From Nitrosomonas sp. (lineage in GTDB: Bacteria > Pseudomonadota > Gammaproteobacteria > Burkholderiales > Nitrosomonadaceae), in the NCBI GenBank assembly GCA_019635215.1, contig JAHBZZ010000007.1:1-64000 (forward strand): a stretch of 64,000 bases of DNA, in the 5' to 3' direction. Below, piece by piece: positions 61,026 to 64,000 of the stretch (position 1 is its first letter; each line of letters starts with the position of its first letter). A program made the translations under genes and the position numbers. The notes under the pieces were generated by a model. The model was not told the origin of the DNA, ran no database searches, and saw only the letters and a list, made by a program, of their open reading frames with translations.

Positions 61026-63971
61026 TTACACTATTGAACCGGATGCGGATGACGCATTCAGGATTGCAGCATAGCGCAATTGCGCCTGCCGTTTCATCCA
61101 GCGGCGGGTTAATCCGATCAGCAGCAGGCCGGTCAACGCCAATCCATAATTCAGATATTCCCAGAAAATTTGTTCTTCCTGATTTAAGGGATCCAATGTG
61201 CGCGAAAATTGACTGCGGCCACGGATGGCCAGTAATTCCCGCTCTTCCAGCGACCAATCGATGGCATTCTCGAGCAATTCAACCGGTTTAGTGTAACGGG
61301 TGCCCAGACCCATCGAAGCAAGATTGATCATGTCATCCGCCAGAAAATCATTGGAGGCGAACAGAATGATACGCGCCGATTCCGGGGAATGATCAATGAC
61401 ACGGGTAATCACCGGTTGCACCGTTTCTTCAGATTCATCGGCATCCGGTTCGTTGATATCGGCGTCATGCCCATGATCGTGGTCATGATCCGCATTGTCC
61501 GATAATGCTGCAACGGCCAGCGGTGAAGCCTTGTCTTTGAAATAGGATTCAAAACGGCCTTCCGCAATCACCGCGAGCAAGTGGCTTTGCTGTTGTTCAT
61601 CGGATGGGAAACCGAAATCCGGATAGGTTTCAAAATCCGGTTTGACGATTGGATTGTCCGATGTCCATGACCGGCCGGAACTTTCCAGAAGGCGGATGAT
61701 TTTACGCGACTCGGGATATTGTTCATCCAGTACAATCGGCGAAGCCCAGGTCATGGTAATCTGGTTAATGCCAGATGCCAGACTGCTGTCCTGATCGATA
61801 CCTTTTTCGCGGATATCGATGAAATAAGGGTAGTCGATCATGCGAGTTTCCTGCAGTACAAACCCGCCGATACGCCGGTCAACCGGAACCGGAAATGCAG
61901 CATTCTGCGCATCGAGCACCAACTGCTGCTCTACCGTAATGCCATGATAACTGAGCCAGTCACCCAGACCGGATTCATAGGGCTGTGCACTCATTGAGCC
62001 CTGCAATTCGATCAGAAATGGCGAAGTGGCGGCGACAACCGTGCCGCCACGCATGAGGAATTGATCGACCGCGAAAAGCTGTTTTGCATCAAGATTCTCG
62101 GGCGCCATCAATACCAATAGGTCTGTTTCATCCGGTAGCTGACCGCTTCTCAGATTGGTTGAAACGAGATCATGCTCTTCTGACAGCGTTTTCTGCAACC
62201 AGCCATAACGCAGCTGGCGCCCGGGTTGGCCGAATTGCGCCATACTTTGATCCACGGCGGGCGCATGAACCGCAATCGTTTTCAGGAATCCTTTGGAAAA
62301 ACGTTTTAACGTCGCCAGAATACTCTGTTCCAGCGCGTTCTTTTCCAGATTTTCCGGCAATGGCACCTGAAACAGCCGGCTATTGCCTTCCAGCATCATA
62401 TAAAACCAGAATGTTTCCGTCTCAAAAAAGCCAGCCGTCATCGGCCGCAGGCCAAAATCAGTTTCGATCTGCGCGGCCAGTGCACCTCCACCGTCATCCG
62501 GATCCAGAATTTCAACACTGAGCTTACCGTCCGAACGCTGCTGCAGATCCAGCAACACACTGTCCAGATCGGCCCGGAAAGTCTTCAACACTTCAGGTAG
62601 TTTGTCATCCGCGGAAATATAGCCTTTAAAACTGACCGGATGCGCAATGTTGTCAAATAATGTGCCACTGCCCTGATAGGCATACAGGGTTTTCTTGATA
62701 GCTTGGGTCAGGTCGTATTCCGGATTGCGCAGATCCACAGTCAGATCGCTGTCGCCTTGTATCTTAAGCTCGATCAGATCCTGAAAACCCAGCACAACAT
62801 GCTGATCGCCGTACTGAATCAAAATGTTGAAATAGGAATTCACCACAGATGACTGGTATTTACTGGCAAACTGAAACGGTACAGCACGGATACCGTATTT
62901 TTCATTGGCTTCCTGCTCGAGTTCCGGGTGTTCCTGCGGATCGACAAATTCGACTCTCAGGCGGCCATCGCCTGCCAGTGCATATTCTTTCAGCAAATCC
63001 CGCAGACGGGGAACCAGCGGCGCCAGCAGTGGATGCGTTTGCGCACTGAAATAGCCACGGATCAGCATCGGTTCCTGCAGTTGCATCAGATAGCCCCGTG
63101 TGACATCGGATATCGAATAAATCCTGCCCTGCGTCATATCGGTACGCAGCGAACTAACCGGCGCCAGCCACAGATTGACAGCGATAAAATTGGCTGCCAA
63201 TAGCCCGATCAACCATTTCCAATTGCGGTGATTGGGATTGGCGGGATTTCCTGCCCAGCGTACCTTCTCCAGCGCCAGAATATTCAACGCCAGAAAAACG
63301 CCAACCAAGCTAACGTAATAATACAGGTCGCGTACATCAATCATACCGCGGGTAATTGAATCGAACCGTGCGCCCGAACCCAGCAACTTCAGCAACTCAG
63401 CCGCCTCATTGCCGAACAATGCAGTCAATTTATCCGCACCGATCAAATAAAAAATGCCGCAGATGCTGACCGTCAGAATCAGACTGAAAATCTGGCTCAG
63501 CGCACGTGAACTGGCGTACAAGCCAATGGCAATATAAGCCGCCGCCAGGAAAACAGCTGCGATATAACCGCCGATCACCGGCCCCCAATCCAGCGGGCCG
63601 ATCAAGCTGACAGTGACAGGCAGCGGCAGCGTCAGCGCCAGAGCCAGTACAATCAACGCCAGGCAGGCGCTGAATTTACCCAACACCAGATGCAAGCTTT
63701 TAACCGGCGCGGTCAACAGAAATTCCAGCGTACCGGAACGGCGCTCTTCCGCCCACATGCGCATCGTGATTGCGGCCACCAGGAAAATCATCAATACCGG
63801 CATCCATTCAAATAACGGACGCACATCGGCGATATTACGGGCAAAAAACGTTTCTACCCAAAAGAAAATGAACAGTGTAATCGCCAGAAAAACGCCAAAG
63901 AAAATATAGGCGACAGGCGTAGAAAAAAAACCGGTGAATTCTTTACGTGCAATTTTTATCACATGATCCAT
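61026..63971 (-). CDS. Fused ABC-2 permease and GldG-type auxiliary protein
   Basis: 981 aa. Residues 1-240 form six membrane helices of an ABC-2 permease (KEFTGFFSTPVAYIFFGVFL). A helix near 255-275 starts the GldG/ABC_transp_aux region, a large periplasmic domain (VSSLRTDMTQGRIYSISDVTRGYLMQLQEP...LLVLMAPENLDAKQLFAVDQFLMRGGTVVAATSPF), closing with a helix near 945-965. An acidic His-rich insert (DNADHDHDHGHDADINEPDADESEE, about 825-850) is unusual. The ATPase gene should lie upstream, beyond the window's right edge. Relatives include gliding-motility genes and transporters of unknown substrate. Confidence 0.88.
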   Translation of the reverse strand: MDHVIKIARKEFTGFFSTPVAYIFFGVFLAITLFIFFWVETFFARNIADVRPLFEWMPVLMIFLVAAITMRMWAEERRSGTLEFLLTAPVKSLHLVLGKFSACLALIVLALALTLPLPVTVSLIGPLDWGPVIGGYIAAVFLAAAYIAIGLYASSRALSQIFSLILTVSICGIFYLIGADKLTALFGNEAAELLKLLGSGARFDSITRGMIDVRDLYYYVSLVGVFLALNILALEKVRWAGNPANPNHRNWKWLIGLLAANFIAVNLWLAPVSSLRTDMTQGRIYSISDVTRGYLMQLQEPMLIRGYFSAQTHPLLAPLVPRLRDLLKEYALAGDGRLRVEFVDPQEHPELEQEANEKYGIRAVPFQFASKYQSSVVNSYFNILIQYGDQHVVLGFQDLIELKIQGDSDLTVDLRNPEYDLTQAIKKTLYAYQGSGTLFDNIAHPVSFKGYISADDKLPEVLKTFRADLDSVLLDLQQRSDGKLSVEILDPDDGGGALAAQIETDFGLRPMTAGFFETETFWFYMMLEGNSRLFQVPLPENLEKNALEQSILATLKRFSKGFLKTIAVHAPAVDQSMAQFGQPGRQLRYGWLQKTLSEEHDLVSTNLRSGQLPDETDLLVLMAPENLDAKQLFAVDQFLMRGGTVVAATSPFLIELQGSMSAQPYESGLGDWLSYHGITVEQQLVLDAQNAAFPVPVDRRIGGFVLQETRMIDYPYFIDIREKGIDQDSSLASGINQITMTWASPIVLDEQYPESRKIIRLLESSGRSWTSDNPIVKPDFETYPDFGFPSDEQQQSHLLAVIAEGRFESYFKDKASPLAVAALSDNADHDHDHGHDADINEPDADESEETVQPVITRVIDHSPESARIILFASNDFLADDMINLASMGLGTRYTKPVELLENAIDWSLEERELLAIRGRSQFSRTLDPLNQEEQIFWEYLNYGLALTGLLLIGLTRRWMKRQAQLRYAAILNASSASGSIV

Positions 63972-64000
63972 TTGAATATGTTCCCTTAATCCATTCTTTC

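Noticed and set aside
1-64000. tRNA, rRNA, CRISPR arrays or a replication origin
   Set aside because: No T-loop GGTTCRA motifs in a cloverleaf context, no regularly spaced repeats, and no DnaA-box cluster were seen on reading the intergenic regions.

Overview
The window looks like chromosome of a betaproteobacterium, most likely an ammonia oxidiser of the Nitrosomonas group. This is inference from remembered relatives of TamA/TamB, UvrC, PgsA, NnrS, the multihaem cytochromes and the DUF3015 and DUF4105 proteins; no search was run. Core housekeeping genes alternate with accessory stretches crowded with broken insertion sequences, miniature elements, toxin-antitoxin remnants and an integron-type cassette.

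Layout. 1-424: three nested transposon remnants (IS5-type end, IS3 orfB tail, IS200 tnpA start with its hairpin). 425-5054: a sigma-54 enhancer-binding protein gene downstream of a two-gene c-cytochrome operon; the operon has a near-consensus -24/-12 promoter, a MITE and a perfect 27-bp palindrome upstream. 5519-5717: a Fur box on a consensus-like promoter, followed by a strong terminator with an anti-Shine-Dalgarno loop, read as a candidate iron-regulated small RNA. 5803-10923: two orphan secreted proteins, then pgsA, uvrC, a tautomerase and a family 5 uracil-DNA glycosylase. 10997-16830: tamA-tamB, the outer-membrane protein assembly module.

16949-28501 is the plastic core. An OLD-like ATPase-TOPRIM gene has been cut by an IS5-family element (removal of the element restores the frame exactly) and by a decayed IS3 element. 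Next come a truncated lipoprotein gene, a MazF/RHH module, DUF4105 and DUF3015 genes, an alpha/beta hydrolase lipoprotein, an attC site with its cassette gene, an 88-bp repeat present twice, and a BrnT/XRE module whose toxin is frameshifted and which lies between two copies of the 3' end of a kinase gene.

28626-40537: a PAS-PAS HisKA_2 kinase with a REC-PAS-GGDEF-EAL regulator (c-di-GMP control), nnrS, and an operon of PepSY protein, PhoP/PhoQ-like pair and a giant MscS channel, preceded by a histidine-rich secreted protein. 40819-45336: thiS-thiG-trmB and a ferric-iron ABC transporter pair with a candidate Fur box. 45416-49472: YcaC-like hydrolase, pirin, HxlR regulator, a DUF938 methyltransferase and gene remnants. 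49550-53778: nadE, phosphomannomutase, a zinc-finger protein and ilvE. 54084-63971: a membrane diguanylate cyclase, aldehyde dehydrogenase, catalase, an MntA antitoxin with truncated HepT, and a DUF4340/GldFG-type ABC transporter cluster running off the right edge.

Two themes stand out. Iron and redox: a Fur-linked sRNA, ferric transporter, catalase, and a sigma-54-driven cytochrome operon. Element turnover: IS427-type ends and derived MITEs at four places, and at least three toxin-antitoxin modules of which two have lost a working toxin. No tRNA, rRNA or CRISPR array was seen.
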